A stretch of 15,074 bases of DNA from Polaromonas sp. YR568 (GTDB lineage Bacteria; Pseudomonadota; Gammaproteobacteria; Burkholderiales; Burkholderiaceae): positions 1-15,074 of the forward strand of contig CAMBWM010000029.1 of NCBI GenBank assembly GCA_945871335.1, written 5' to 3'. The notes below the pieces were generated by a model, which saw only the letters and a list, made by a program, of their open reading frames with translations, ran no database searches and was not told the DNA's origin. Shown here in pieces: positions 7,656 to 14,832 of the stretch; position 1 is the stretch's first letter, and every line of letters starts with the position of its first letter. Position numbers and translations under genes: made by a program.

Positions 7656-8543
7656 ATGCAGCCGCAAGCCGAACTCCTCGTTGACGCCCGCCATGGCACT
7701 GGTGAAAGCCCGGTCTGGCATGTGGGTGAGCAGGCGCTTTACTGGGTCGACATTCCGGCGCGTGCTCTTTGGCGTTGGGATGCGGCCAGCGGCCAGTTAA
7801 GCAGCTGGCTTGCGCCTGAGATGCTGGCCTGTATCGCCTGGGGCGGGCATCCCGGGCGCTGGATTGCCGGCATGGAAAGCGGCATTTTTGAGTTACAAAC
7901 TGAAGGCACTGCGCTGCAAACTAAGTTGTTGGCTCCTGTGGCACACGCCAGCCAAAACATGCGTTTTAACGACGGGCGCTGCGACCGTCAGGGCCGTCTG
8001 TGGGCCGGCACCATGGTGATGAACATGGGTCTGGCTTCAACGGTCGGGGCGCTTTACCGCTATGACGCGGCGGGTCTGCACAAGGTCATCGACGGGTTGA
8101 TCACGTCCAACGGCCTAGGCTTCAGCCCGGATGGTCGCACGATGTATTTGTCTGATTCGCATCCCTCGGTGCAAAGCATCTGGGCTTTTGACTATGACAT
8201 TGAGAGCGGTACGCCGTCGAAGCGTCGGCTGTTTGTGGACATGAACGCCTATCCCGGCCGGCCGGATGGCGCTGCCGTAGACGCCGATGGTTGCTATTGG
8301 ATTTGCGGTAACGATGCGGGCCTCATTCATCGCTTCACACCGGCGGGCAAGCTGGACCGCTCTTTAGCCGTACCTGTCAAAAAACCAGCCATGTGCGCTT
8401 TTGGTGGCGCTGGGCTGGACACCTTGTTCGTCACCTCGATTCGCCCCGGTGGCGATGTCGATCTGAGCGACCAGCCACTTGCCGGCAGTGTGTTTGCTTT
8501 GCGCCCCGGCGTGCGCGGCCTGCCCGAGCCGGCTTTTGTTTGA
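7656..8543 (+). CDS. SMP-30/gluconolactonase-family lactonase, probable aldarolactone hydrolase
   Basis: A 295-residue six-bladed beta-propeller of the SMP-30/gluconolactonase/LRE family. The divalent-metal ligands expected for this family are present: E17 (GTGESPVW), N152 (TSNGLGFSPDG) and D204 (GRPDGAAVD), with the substrate-side N105 in RFNDGR. It would hydrolyse the lactone made by Udh to glucarate or galactarate. SMP-30 lactonases in other proteobacterial hexuronate clusters do this (UxuL type). The substrate here is inferred from position. The ATG at 7656 begins 5 bases after the udh stop, so translation is probably coupled. A TTG at 7647 overlapping the udh stop is less likely. No signal peptide is seen, so it acts in the cytoplasm. 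Confidence 0.85.
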   Translation: MQPQAELLVDARHGTGESPVWHVGEQALYWVDIPARALWRWDAASGQLSSWLAPEMLACIAWGGHPGRWIAGMESGIFELQTEGTALQTKLLAPVAHASQNMRFNDGRCDRQGRLWAGTMVMNMGLASTVGALYRYDAAGLHKVIDGLITSNGLGFSPDGRTMYLSDSHPSVQSIWAFDYDIESGTPSKRRLFVDMNAYPGRPDGAAVDADGCYWICGNDAGLIHRFTPAGKLDRSLAVPVKKPAMCAFGGAGLDTLFVTSIRPGGDVDLSDQPLAGSVFALRPGVRGLPEPAFV

Positions 8544-8579
8544 ATTTTTCGTCAGTCTTTTTTATTTTTGAGGTGATTC

Positions 8580-9362
8580 ATGACACAGGCCGTTCCTTAC
8601 CAATCATTTCCCAATAGCTTCAAACGCGATCTGTTGGCCGGTAAAAAACTCATCGGTATCTGGTCTTCATTGGCCAATGAAATCAGCACCGAGGTGCTGG
8701 GTGTGGCCGGCTTTGATTGGGTGGTGCTCGACGGTGAACACTCGCCCAACAATGTTCGTACTTTCATCACCCAAATGATGGCGCTCAAGGACAGTCCGAC
8801 CGCGCCCGTCGTGCGCCCTTCATGCAACAGTGCGGTCGAGATAAAACAGTTGCTTGACGCGGGGTTTTATAACTTTCTGATTCCTTTTGTTGAGAGTGCC
8901 GAAGAAGCCCGCAGCGCCGTGTCGGCCACGCGCTACCCGCCACAGGGTGTTCGCGGTGTGTCGGTGTCCCAGCGCGGCAACCGTTACGGGACCGTGCCGG
9001 ACTATTTCAAGAACGTCAATGACAACATTTGCGTGATGGTGCAAATTGAAAGTATGGCCGGCGTGGCTGCGGTCAAGCAGATCGCTGCCGTGGATGGCGT
9101 CGACAGCATCTTTGTCGGCCCTTCTGACCTGGCCGCCGCGCTCGGTCATCTGGGCAACCCCGGGCACCCTGAGGTGCAGGCCGTGATTGCCCAGATCTTT
9201 GCAGACGCCAAGGCAGCCGGCAAACCTTCTGGCATTTTGGCGCCGCTTGAAGCGCACGCCCGCAAGTACCTGGAAATGGGCTGCACCTTCGTGGGCGTGG
9301 GCAGCGATCTGGGTGCCTTTCGCGCCGCCACCCAGGCCTTGTGCGACCGTTACCGCGACTGA
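8580..9362 (+). CDS. garL: 2-dehydro-3-deoxyglucarate aldolase (HpcH/HpaI family)
   Basis: A 260-residue class II aldolase that cleaves the keto-deoxyglucarate formed by GudD into pyruvate and tartronate semialdehyde. It is very close to E. coli GarL (256 residues) over its whole length, including [31 protein letters not shown] and [15 protein letters not shown]. The catalytic base H54, the pyruvate-binding R79 and metal ligands E157 and D183 lie at a constant +4 offset from the E. coli residues. An AGGTGA Shine-Dalgarno sits 3 bases before the ATG, a short spacing, inside the run GAGGTGATTC. It lies 36 bases after the lactonase gene and 49 before garR. Confidence 0.96.
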   Translation: MTQAVPYQSFPNSFKRDLLAGKKLIGIWSSLANEISTEVLGVAGFDWVVLDGEHSPNNVRTFITQMMALKDSPTAPVVRPSCNSAVEIKQLLDAGFYNFLIPFVESAEEARSAVSATRYPPQGVRGVSVSQRGNRYGTVPDYFKNVNDNICVMVQIESMAGVAAVKQIAAVDGVDSIFVGPSDLAAALGHLGNPGHPEVQAVIAQIFADAKAAGKPSGILAPLEAHARKYLEMGCTFVGVGSDLGAFRAATQALCDRYRD

Positions 9363-9411
9363 GTACGCACCTGCGAGTGCAGATTTTTTGAACTAACAAC
9401 AGGAATTTGAA

Positions 9412-10299
9412 ATGAGTCAATTAGGATTTATCGGCCTGGGCATCATGGGCACGCCCATGGCGGCGCATTTGATCAAGGCAGGCCACAAGCTGTTTGTGCA
9501 CACGCGCAGCAAAGTGCCGGCAGATTTGCTGAGCGCCGGCGCCACTTCTTGCGCCAGCGCCACCGAGGTCGCGCAGCATGCCGACATCATTTTCATGATG
9601 CTGCCAGACACACCTGATGTCGAGAAAGTTTTGTTTGGCGACAAGGGCGTGTGCGCAGTTCTGTCCAAAGGCAAGACGGTGGTCGACATGAGCTCCATCT
9701 CGCCGATGGACACCAAGGTGTTTGCGCAAAAAATCAACGCAATGGGTGCTGACTACCTGGACGCGCCGGTCTCCGGTGGCGAGGTGGGTGCCAAGGCCGC
9801 CAGCCTGACCATCATGGTGGGCGGGCCCGAGGCAGTGTTCGAGCGCGTCAAACCGCTGTTTGAACTCATGGGTAAAAATATCACGCTGGTGGGCGGCAAT
9901 GGTGACGGCCAAACCTGCAAGGTGGCCAACCAGATCATCGTGGCGCTGAACATTGCCGCCGTGGGTGAGGCTTTGCTGTTTGCCAGCAAGGCCGGCGCCG
10001 ACCCGGCCAAGGTGCGTCAAGCCCTGATGGGCGGGTTTGCTTCTTCGCGCATCCTGGAAGTGCATGGCGAGCGGATGATCAAGCGCACTTTCAATCCGGG
10101 CTTTCGCATTGGCCTGCATCAAAAAGATTTGAGCCTGGCTCTCAGCGGTGCCCGCGCTCTGGGCGTGGCCTTGCCGCAAACGGCAGGTGCTGCGCAGCTG
10201 ATGCAGGTGTGCAGTGCCAACGGCATGCAGGACCTGGACCACTCGGCGCTGGTGCGGGCCCTTGAGTTGATGGCAGGGCACGAGGTCGCCAAGGCCTGA
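9412..10299 (+). CDS. garR: Tartronate semialdehyde reductase (2-hydroxy-3-oxopropionate reductase)
   Basis: A 295-residue beta-hydroxyacid dehydrogenase (E. coli GarR 294) reducing tartronate semialdehyde, the GarL product, to D-glycerate. The Rossmann motif GFIGLGIMGTPMA is at residues 5-17, with R32 in HTRSK just after the second strand. The family signature DAPVSGGEVGA is at 117-127, and the catalytic lysine K170 is in GQTCKVANQ. The C-terminal all-alpha domain is complete. An AGGAA ribosome binding site precedes the ATG. It is the last gene of the udh-lactonase-garL-garR run and converges on the GntR gene with only 35 bases between stops. GlxR of the glyoxylate route is the same reaction. 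The GarL neighbour points to the aldarate role. Confidence 0.95.
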   Translation: MSQLGFIGLGIMGTPMAAHLIKAGHKLFVHTRSKVPADLLSAGATSCASATEVAQHADIIFMMLPDTPDVEKVLFGDKGVCAVLSKGKTVVDMSSISPMDTKVFAQKINAMGADYLDAPVSGGEVGAKAASLTIMVGGPEAVFERVKPLFELMGKNITLVGGNGDGQTCKVANQIIVALNIAAVGEALLFASKAGADPAKVRQALMGGFASSRILEVHGERMIKRTFNPGFRIGLHQKDLSLALSGARALGVALPQTAGAAQLMQVCSANGMQDLDHSALVRALELMAGHEVAKA

Positions 10300-10340
10300 G
10301 CGCTCTGGGCTTGAGTGTTTAGGTGCTCAGTCGCTCAGGC
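10294..10340. terminator. Inverted repeat between convergent garR and GntR genes
   Basis: GCCTGAGCG (10294-10302) and CGCTCAGGC (10332-10340) are perfect reverse complements with a 29-base loop. They contain the stop codons of the two convergent genes. Three GCTCAG units spaced 8 bases apart lie in the right arm region. It could act as a bidirectional terminator, but there is no T-run on either side. Confidence 0.3.
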
Positions 10341-11054
10341 GCTCAGCCGCGAAGAGTAGCGGCAGACCTGCGGGTTAAACCAGGTATTGGAGAACTCCGC
10401 CAGCTCACCGCTGGCCGTCCATGACTGGCGCACGATAAAACCGCTCACCTCGTCGCTGTTAATGCCGAAGGCTTTCACCCGCCAGGTTGGAACAGCGGCG
10501 GCTGAGATGTGGTCCTCGACGCGGCTGATCCACACGTTAAAAGCTGTCTGGTAGAACAGGTACATCGAGTCGCCCAGGTTTTTAGCCTTGAGCTTGTCGT
10601 GGTGACGTGCGTCAAACCAAATCTCCTCCAAGGCTACCGGCGTGCTGTTAAGAAATCGTAAACGCCGCACACGCCATGCTTCAGGGTGCGCGCTGGCGCC
10701 TAGCACCGGCACCTCAGACGGACGCGCGACCAGCGCCAAACTCAAAATCTTGGCCGTTGGCAGACCCGGTCCGTCCAGCAGCTCGAGCCGGAAAAATTCA
10801 TAAATGCCTTTGCCAGTCTGGCTGCTGCGCACATACGTGCCAGAACCCTGAATGCGCTCGAGAACTTGTTGCTCTTGCAGCAGGGCCAGCGACTTGCGCA
10901 AAGTGCCCACAGCCACGCCTAAGGACACAGCCAGTTCGGCTTCGGTGGGCAAGCGTTCGCCTGCGCGCCAGTGGCCAGCCCGGATCTGCCGCGTCAGCAA
11001 CTCCGAAATCTGCAGGTAAATGGGAAGGGGCTTGGCCCGCGCAAGTGCGTTCAT
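10335..11054 (-). CDS. GntR-family regulator, HutC subfamily (UTRA domain)
   Basis: A 239-residue regulator. Residues about 9-75 form the GntR winged helix (PLPIYLQISELLTRQIRAG, LPTEAELAVSLGVAVGTLRKSL, then the wing GSGTYVR). Residues about 95-235 form the UTRA ligand-binding domain of the HutC subfamily (WRVRRLRFLNSTPVALEEIWFD, then SDEVSGFIVRQSW), which binds small molecules such as sugar derivatives. It is divergent from the monooxygenase operon, with 86 bases between the two start codons, so it most likely represses that operon and itself, with release by a pathway intermediate. A palindrome CCAATGGTAATTGG lies just upstream of its ATG. It has no good Shine-Dalgarno. The effector cannot be read from sequence. 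Confidence 0.92.
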   Translation of the reverse strand: MNALARAKPLPIYLQISELLTRQIRAGHWRAGERLPTEAELAVSLGVAVGTLRKSLALLQEQQVLERIQGSGTYVRSSQTGKGIYEFFRLELLDGPGLPTAKILSLALVARPSEVPVLGASAHPEAWRVRRLRFLNSTPVALEEIWFDARHHDKLKAKNLGDSMYLFYQTAFNVWISRVEDHISAAAVPTWRVKAFGINSDEVSGFIVRQSWTASGELAEFSNTWFNPQVCRYSSRLSA

Positions 11055-11060
11055 CTGGAA

Positions 11061-11074
11061 CCAATGGTAATTGG
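11061..11074. promoter_or_regulatory. Palindrome CCAATGGTAATTGG, possible operator
   Basis: CCAAT and ATTGG form an inverted repeat around GGTA, 6 bases upstream of the GntR start codon and immediately upstream of the putative -35 of the divergent operon. The position suits autoregulation by the GntR protein. It does not match any operator consensus I can name with confidence. Confidence 0.35.
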
Positions 11075-11075
11075 A

Positions 11076-11109
11076 TTGCCGGCGAACTTAAATTCATGTA
11101 CTATTCATG
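11076..11109 (+). promoter_or_regulatory. Promoter of the monooxygenase operon with direct-repeat operator
   Basis: TTGCCG (11076-11081), a 17-base spacer and TACTAT (11099-11104) each match 4 of 6 bases of the sigma-70 boxes at ideal spacing. ATTCATG occurs twice, at 11092-11098 and 11103-11109, exactly 11 bases apart (one helical turn), flanking and overlapping the -10. This is a likely binding site for the divergent GntR regulator. Confidence 0.5.
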
Positions 11110-11140
11110 CACTTTTTAAAACCCTGTGGGGAAATTGTTG

Positions 11141-12298
11141 ATGCAAGTTGTACCGATACGGGGTGAAGGCCTTGATGGCGCCGAAGTCGCTTGGTTTGCA
11201 CCGCTTTGCTCTGACGACTTTCGCCATCTGGGCGTGCCGCAGGGTGATTTGCGCAGCAGCTGGGAGAACACCAGCCGCATCGTGCTGCGGGCCGAGCAGC
11301 ATGGCTTTCGCAATGTGCTGTGCCCCTCTTCCTACCAGGTGGGGCAGGACACGCTGAGCTTTGTTGCCGCCATGGCGCCGCTGACCTCGCGCATCAACTT
11401 GCTGGCAGCCATCCGATGCGGCGAGATGCATCCTGCCATGCTGGCGCGCACCGTTGCCACTCTGGACCACATGCTGGAGGGTCGGCTGACACTGAACGTC
11501 ATTTCCTCGGATTTTCCCGGTGAAAAGGCCGACAGCGACTACCGTTACCGCCGCTCCTTTGAGGTGGTCGAAATCCTCAAGCAAGCCTGGACGCAGGACG
11601 AAATCAACTACCAAGGCCAGATCTACCAGCTCCAGGGTTTAACGACTGACCCGGTAAGGCCGTACCAGCAAAACGGCGGGCCGTTGTTGTACTTTGGCGG
11701 CTACAGCCCGCCGGCGCTGGAGCTGTGTGGCGCGCACTGTGATGTGTACCTGATGTGGCCTGAAACCCGCGAGATACTGGCGCAACGCATGCGCGATGTG
11801 CATGCGCGTGCAGCCCATTACGGTCGTGTGCTGGACTACGGGCTGCGTATACACATGATCGTGCGCGACACGGAGGCCGAAGCGCGCGAGTACGCGCGTG
11901 AACTCGTCTCCCAGTTGGACGACGAAAAAGGCCGCGAGATACGCGCCCGTGCACTCGATGCCGGCAGCCTGGGTGTCTCTACCCAGGCGCGCAGCCGCGA
12001 GTTGGCCGACATCGAAGGTTATGTCGAGCCGCATTTATGGACGGGTGTGGGCCGTGCCCGCAGCGGCTGTGGTGCGGCGCTGGTTGGCAGCGTGGACCAG
12101 GTTCTCAGTGAAATTCATGCCTACCAAAAGATGGGCATTCGTGCATTTATTTTTTCGGGCTACCCGCACCTCGATGAATGCGACATATTTGGCAGCAAGG
12201 TGCTGCCACAATTGCAAACTTGCTCGCTGGCCCATGCTTATGGCCGTATACCGGCCAGCACCCCCGCCACCCCACTTGGACTAGGAACTCGTCGATGA
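11141..12298 (+). CDS. SsuD-like FMNH2-dependent monooxygenase, putative sulfoquinovose monooxygenase
   Basis: A 385-residue flavin-dependent monooxygenase of the bacterial luciferase-like TIM-barrel family, in the alkanesulfonate monooxygenase (SsuD) branch. Such enzymes use FMNH2 and O2 to split a carbon-sulfonate bond, giving an aldehyde and sulfite. The SsuD active-site residues are present at a constant +10 offset: R236 and H238 (GLRIHMIVRDT), R307 (GRARSGCGAALVG), Y341 and H343 (FSGYPHLDE). The SsuD Cys54 position is not clearly kept. The ATG at 11141 follows GGGGAAA at good spacing. A GTG at 11126 is less likely. Its operon partners are an aldo/keto reductase and a flavin reductase, not ssuABC transport genes. 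That is the enzyme set of the sulfoquinovose monooxygenase (SmoC) pathway. The family is certain and the substrate is inferred. Confidence 0.88.
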   Translation: MQVVPIRGEGLDGAEVAWFAPLCSDDFRHLGVPQGDLRSSWENTSRIVLRAEQHGFRNVLCPSSYQVGQDTLSFVAAMAPLTSRINLLAAIRCGEMHPAMLARTVATLDHMLEGRLTLNVISSDFPGEKADSDYRYRRSFEVVEILKQAWTQDEINYQGQIYQLQGLTTDPVRPYQQNGGPLLYFGGYSPPALELCGAHCDVYLMWPETREILAQRMRDVHARAAHYGRVLDYGLRIHMIVRDTEAEAREYARELVSQLDDEKGREIRARALDAGSLGVSTQARSRELADIEGYVEPHLWTGVGRARSGCGAALVGSVDQVLSEIHAYQKMGIRAFIFSGYPHLDECDIFGSKVLPQLQTCSLAHAYGRIPASTPATPLGLGTRR

Positions 12299-13200
12299 AG
12301 ATGCCCCGCGTTGAATTGAACCCCGGCCTGTCGCTCAGCCGACTGGCTTACGGCGTCTGGCGCCTGTCTGAAGCGGCGGACACATCGGCGCAAGCCGTCG
12401 CCGGCCGGATTCAGGCTTGCCTGGACCAGGGCATCACGACTTTTGACCATGCCGACATCTACGGCGGCTACAGTTGCGAAGCCTTGTTCGGTGCGGCGCT
12501 GCGTGCCCAGCCTGGCCTGAAGGCGCGCATAGAAATTGTCACTAAATGCGACATCATGCTGGTGTCAGAGCAGCGGCCGGACAACCGCGTCAAACATTAC
12601 GACACCTCCGCCGCCCACGTGCAGGCCAGCGTGGAGCGCTCTTTAAAAAATATCGGCGTGGACGCCATTGACCTGCTGTTGATTCACCGGCCTGACCCGC
12701 TGATGGACCACCACGCTTTGGGCGCCTGTCTGGACAGCTTGATTCAAAGCGGCAAGGTGCGTGCGGCGGGCGTGTCCAACTTCATGCCCTGGGACATGGA
12801 ATTGCTCCAGTTGGCTATGAAAAACTCCCTGGTGACCAACCAGATTGAAATCGGGCTGATGCAAACCCGTGGCTTTGTGGATGGACAAATTGCCCATGCA
12901 CAGCGCCTGGGTGTGCCGGTCATGGCCTGGTCACCCCTGGGCGGTGGTCGTTTGTTTGGCCAGGATGCTGCGGCCTTGCGTTTGCGTCCGGCGCTGCAGC
13001 GCATTGCAGGCGCGCAGGGCGTTGATGAAACCGCTGTGGCCATTGCCTGGCTGCTGCACCATCCCGCGCGCATCATCCCGGTGCTGGGCACCAACGACCC
13101 GGCGCGCATTGCGCGCATGCGAGACGCATTGCGCGTCACGCTCGATCGTCAGACCTGGTTTGAGTTGTATTCGCTGGCCAATGGAGCGGCAGTGCCATGA
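12295..13200 (+). CDS. Aldo/keto reductase, YdhF-like, putative 6-oxo-glucose reductase
   Basis: A 301-residue cytoplasmic NAD(P)H-dependent aldo/keto reductase. The catalytic tetrad is visible as D51 and Y56 (DHADIYGGY), K84 (IVTKCDI) and H131 (LLLIHRPDPLM). VSNFMPWDMELL and MAWSPLGGGRLF follow, and PVLGTNDPARI is the C-terminal cofactor-binding segment. Several blocks (HADIYGGY.CEA.FG, LLLIHRPDPLMD, GKVR..GVSNF, LGGGRLF) are nearly those of E. coli YdhF. The ATG at 12295 overlaps the monooxygenase stop (ATGA) and has AGGAAC before it, so the two are translated together. This coupling suggests it reduces the aldehyde that the monooxygenase forms. In the sulfo-SMO pathway the equivalent enzyme (SmoB) reduces 6-oxo-glucose to glucose. 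The specific substrate is inferred. Confidence 0.9.
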   Translation: MKMPRVELNPGLSLSRLAYGVWRLSEAADTSAQAVAGRIQACLDQGITTFDHADIYGGYSCEALFGAALRAQPGLKARIEIVTKCDIMLVSEQRPDNRVKHYDTSAAHVQASVERSLKNIGVDAIDLLLIHRPDPLMDHHALGACLDSLIQSGKVRAAGVSNFMPWDMELLQLAMKNSLVTNQIEIGLMQTRGFVDGQIAHAQRLGVPVMAWSPLGGGRLFGQDAAALRLRPALQRIAGAQGVDETAVAIAWLLHHPARIIPVLGTNDPARIARMRDALRVTLDRQTWFELYSLANGAAVP

Positions 13201-13679
13201 GCCGTGCATACCGGGACGCTTTGTCTTGCTTGGCCACCGGCGTGACGGTGGTGACGGCGCATCATCAGCATCAGGATTGGGGTATGACCTGCAATTCCTT
13301 CAGTTCGGTTTCCTTGGAGCCCCGACTGGTGCTCTGGAGCATTCGGCAAAGCGCCAGCAGCCGCGCTGCATTTGTGGGCGCCGGTGGCTACACAATCAGC
13401 GTTTTGTCGCAAGAGCAGCAAGCGCTGGCGCAGCAGTTTTCCTCTGGTGACATGGCTCAGCGCTTTGCCGGCGTACCGGCAGACAGGCTCGACAGTGGGC
13501 GCTTGAAGATCGCCGCTGGTAGCGCCTGGTTTGACTGTGCCCTGGTACAGGTAATCCCAGCCGGTGACCATGATATTTTGCTGGGCGAAGTGCTTGACTT
13601 CGGCTGCTCGTCGGCACTGCCGCTGATCTTTTCGCAGAACCAGTTTATGCCCGGCCGTCAGCAAGCTGCTTGCAGCTAA
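13197..13679 (+). CDS. NAD(P)H:flavin reductase (FMN-binding, HpaC/RutF-like)
   Basis: A 160-residue protein of the flavin reductase-like, FMN-binding split-barrel family that supplies reduced flavin to two-component monooxygenases. The start SRAYRDALSCLATGVTVVTA, then GMTCNSFSSVSLEPRLVLWSI and YTISVLSQEQQALAQQFSSG, are standard family blocks for flavin binding. Near the C-terminus, GDHDILLGEVLDF carries the conserved GDH before the strand leading to the active site. The ATG overlaps the aldo/keto reductase stop (ATGA). It is the last gene of the three-gene operon and should provide FMNH2 to the SsuD-like monooxygenase at the operon start (the SmoA role in the sulfo-SMO pathway). It is too short to carry any extra domain. 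Confidence 0.92.
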   Translation: MSRAYRDALSCLATGVTVVTAHHQHQDWGMTCNSFSSVSLEPRLVLWSIRQSASSRAAFVGAGGYTISVLSQEQQALAQQFSSGDMAQRFAGVPADRLDSGRLKIAAGSAWFDCALVQVIPAGDHDILLGEVLDFGCSSALPLIFSQNQFMPGRQQAACS

Positions 13680-13696
13680 GGCCGCGTCACTTCACT

Positions 13697-14812
13697 TCAG
13701 ATCTTCCAACTGCCGCTGCGCAAATCAATTGCCTGCCCGGTGCGCGCCGACTCCTGCGCCGCCAGGCCCATCACGACCGCGGCCAGCCCGTCTTGCAAGC
13801 TGACCTCGACCGGCCCCTCGCCCAGCACGGCGGCCCGAAAGCGCTGGTGCTGGTAAAAAGTGGAGCCATTGTGGTCGCCGGCGGCCAGAGCAGCCGGGTC
13901 TATCGGCACCTCGAGTACCACCGGGCCTTTAGGTTCGCGCGGGCTCATCACCAGTTGTGCGGTGGGCGGCTCGCCCAGATGCGCCGGCCAGAAACGGCCG
14001 GGGCCGGGCACAAAGCATTCAAGCTTGGCGAGCGGCCCGACAACTGAGATCTCTTCCTGGTAACGCGCGCCTTCGGCAAACATGCATAACTCCAGCAGCG
14101 CGCGCTGGCCGGATGCGAAGTCGACAACCACATAGGCGTTGTCCAGAATGTCCGGCACGCCTTCAGGATAGCGTTCGTCCAGGTGGTTGTGCTGTGCAGA
14201 AGCCGATGCATAAATCCGCACGGGCTCGCTGCCCGTCAGGTGGCGCATCAGGTCAAAGAAGTGGCAGCATTTTTCAACCAGTGTGCCGCCCGTGTAGCGG
14301 TTAAAGCGGTTCCAGTCGTCGACTTTGACCAAAAAAGGAAAGCGGTGTTCGCGAATGCTCAGCAGCGTCACCGGCCCGGTGTTGGCCTGTGAATGCACTT
14401 CTTCGGCCAAGCGCGCTACGGGCGGCATGTAGCGGTACTCCATGGCCACCCAGATCGGCGCCGGGTAGCTTGTCGCAACTGTTTGCAGGGCGCGCACGTC
14501 CTCAAGACTGGTGCAGGCCGGTTTTTCGAGCAACAGGGGAAGCGGTCTCAGGCGGGCAATCTGCTGGAGCTGTTCGGCGTGCCGGAAATTGGGGCTGGTG
14601 ATCACCAGGCAATCAACGTCTTCGGCTGTGACCACATCTTCCAGACTGCTGCAGCGCTGCGCGCCTGGCGCCAGAGCGATCGCCCGCGTTGCCATGGTCT
14701 CGTCCGGCTCAAAGATGCGGGTGACAGCGCTGGCCGGCAAGAGCGCGATATTGCGCAAATGCTCCTGCCCCATCATGCCGCAGCCGATAAAACCGTAGCG
14801 CAGTGTTTTCAT
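13697..14812 (-). CDS. Gfo/Idh/MocA-family protein, candidate NAD+-dependent sulfoquinovosidase
   Basis: A 371-residue protein of the Gfo/Idh/MocA fold. The N-terminal Rossmann motif YGFIGCGMMGQEH is at residues 6-18, and EKPAC (96-100) is the EKP active-site motif. Residues 175-192 (GGTLVEKCCHFFDLMRHL) give the GG...EK..H..D block of the C-terminal alpha/beta domain, with H184 and D187. Most members are NAD(P)-dependent sugar or inositol dehydrogenases. Some are NAD+-dependent glycosidases, including GH109 and the GH188 sulfoquinovosidases (SqgA). It is convergent with the flavin reductase gene, 17 bases apart. A motif upstream resembles the operon's putative operator. Context therefore makes a sulfoquinovosidase or other sulfosugar role plausible. 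A plain dehydrogenase remains possible. The ATG at 14812 has only a weak AGAG ribosome binding site. Confidence 0.88.
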   Translation of the reverse strand: MKTLRYGFIGCGMMGQEHLRNIALLPASAVTRIFEPDETMATRAIALAPGAQRCSSLEDVVTAEDVDCLVITSPNFRHAEQLQQIARLRPLPLLLEKPACTSLEDVRALQTVATSYPAPIWVAMEYRYMPPVARLAEEVHSQANTGPVTLLSIREHRFPFLVKVDDWNRFNRYTGGTLVEKCCHFFDLMRHLTGSEPVRIYASASAQHNHLDERYPEGVPDILDNAYVVVDFASGQRALLELCMFAEGARYQEEISVVGPLAKLECFVPGPGRFWPAHLGEPPTAQLVMSPREPKGPVVLEVPIDPAALAAGDHNGSTFYQHQRFRAAVLGEGPVEVSLQDGLAAVVMGLAAQESARTGQAIDLRSGSWKI

Positions 14813-14832
14813 GTCGGACTCTAAATCAAAGA

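Noticed and set aside
9363..9390. Hairpin-like GCAC/GTGC followed by six T residues between garL and garR
   Set aside because: The stem is only 4 bp, too weak for a terminator, and garR follows closely with its own ribosome binding site in the same operon.
11141..12298. Naming the monooxygenase gene ssuD
   Set aside because: The fold and active-site residues are SsuD-like, but there is no ssuABC transporter and its operon partners are an aldo/keto reductase and a flavin reductase, so taurine or alkanesulfonate use is not the best guess.
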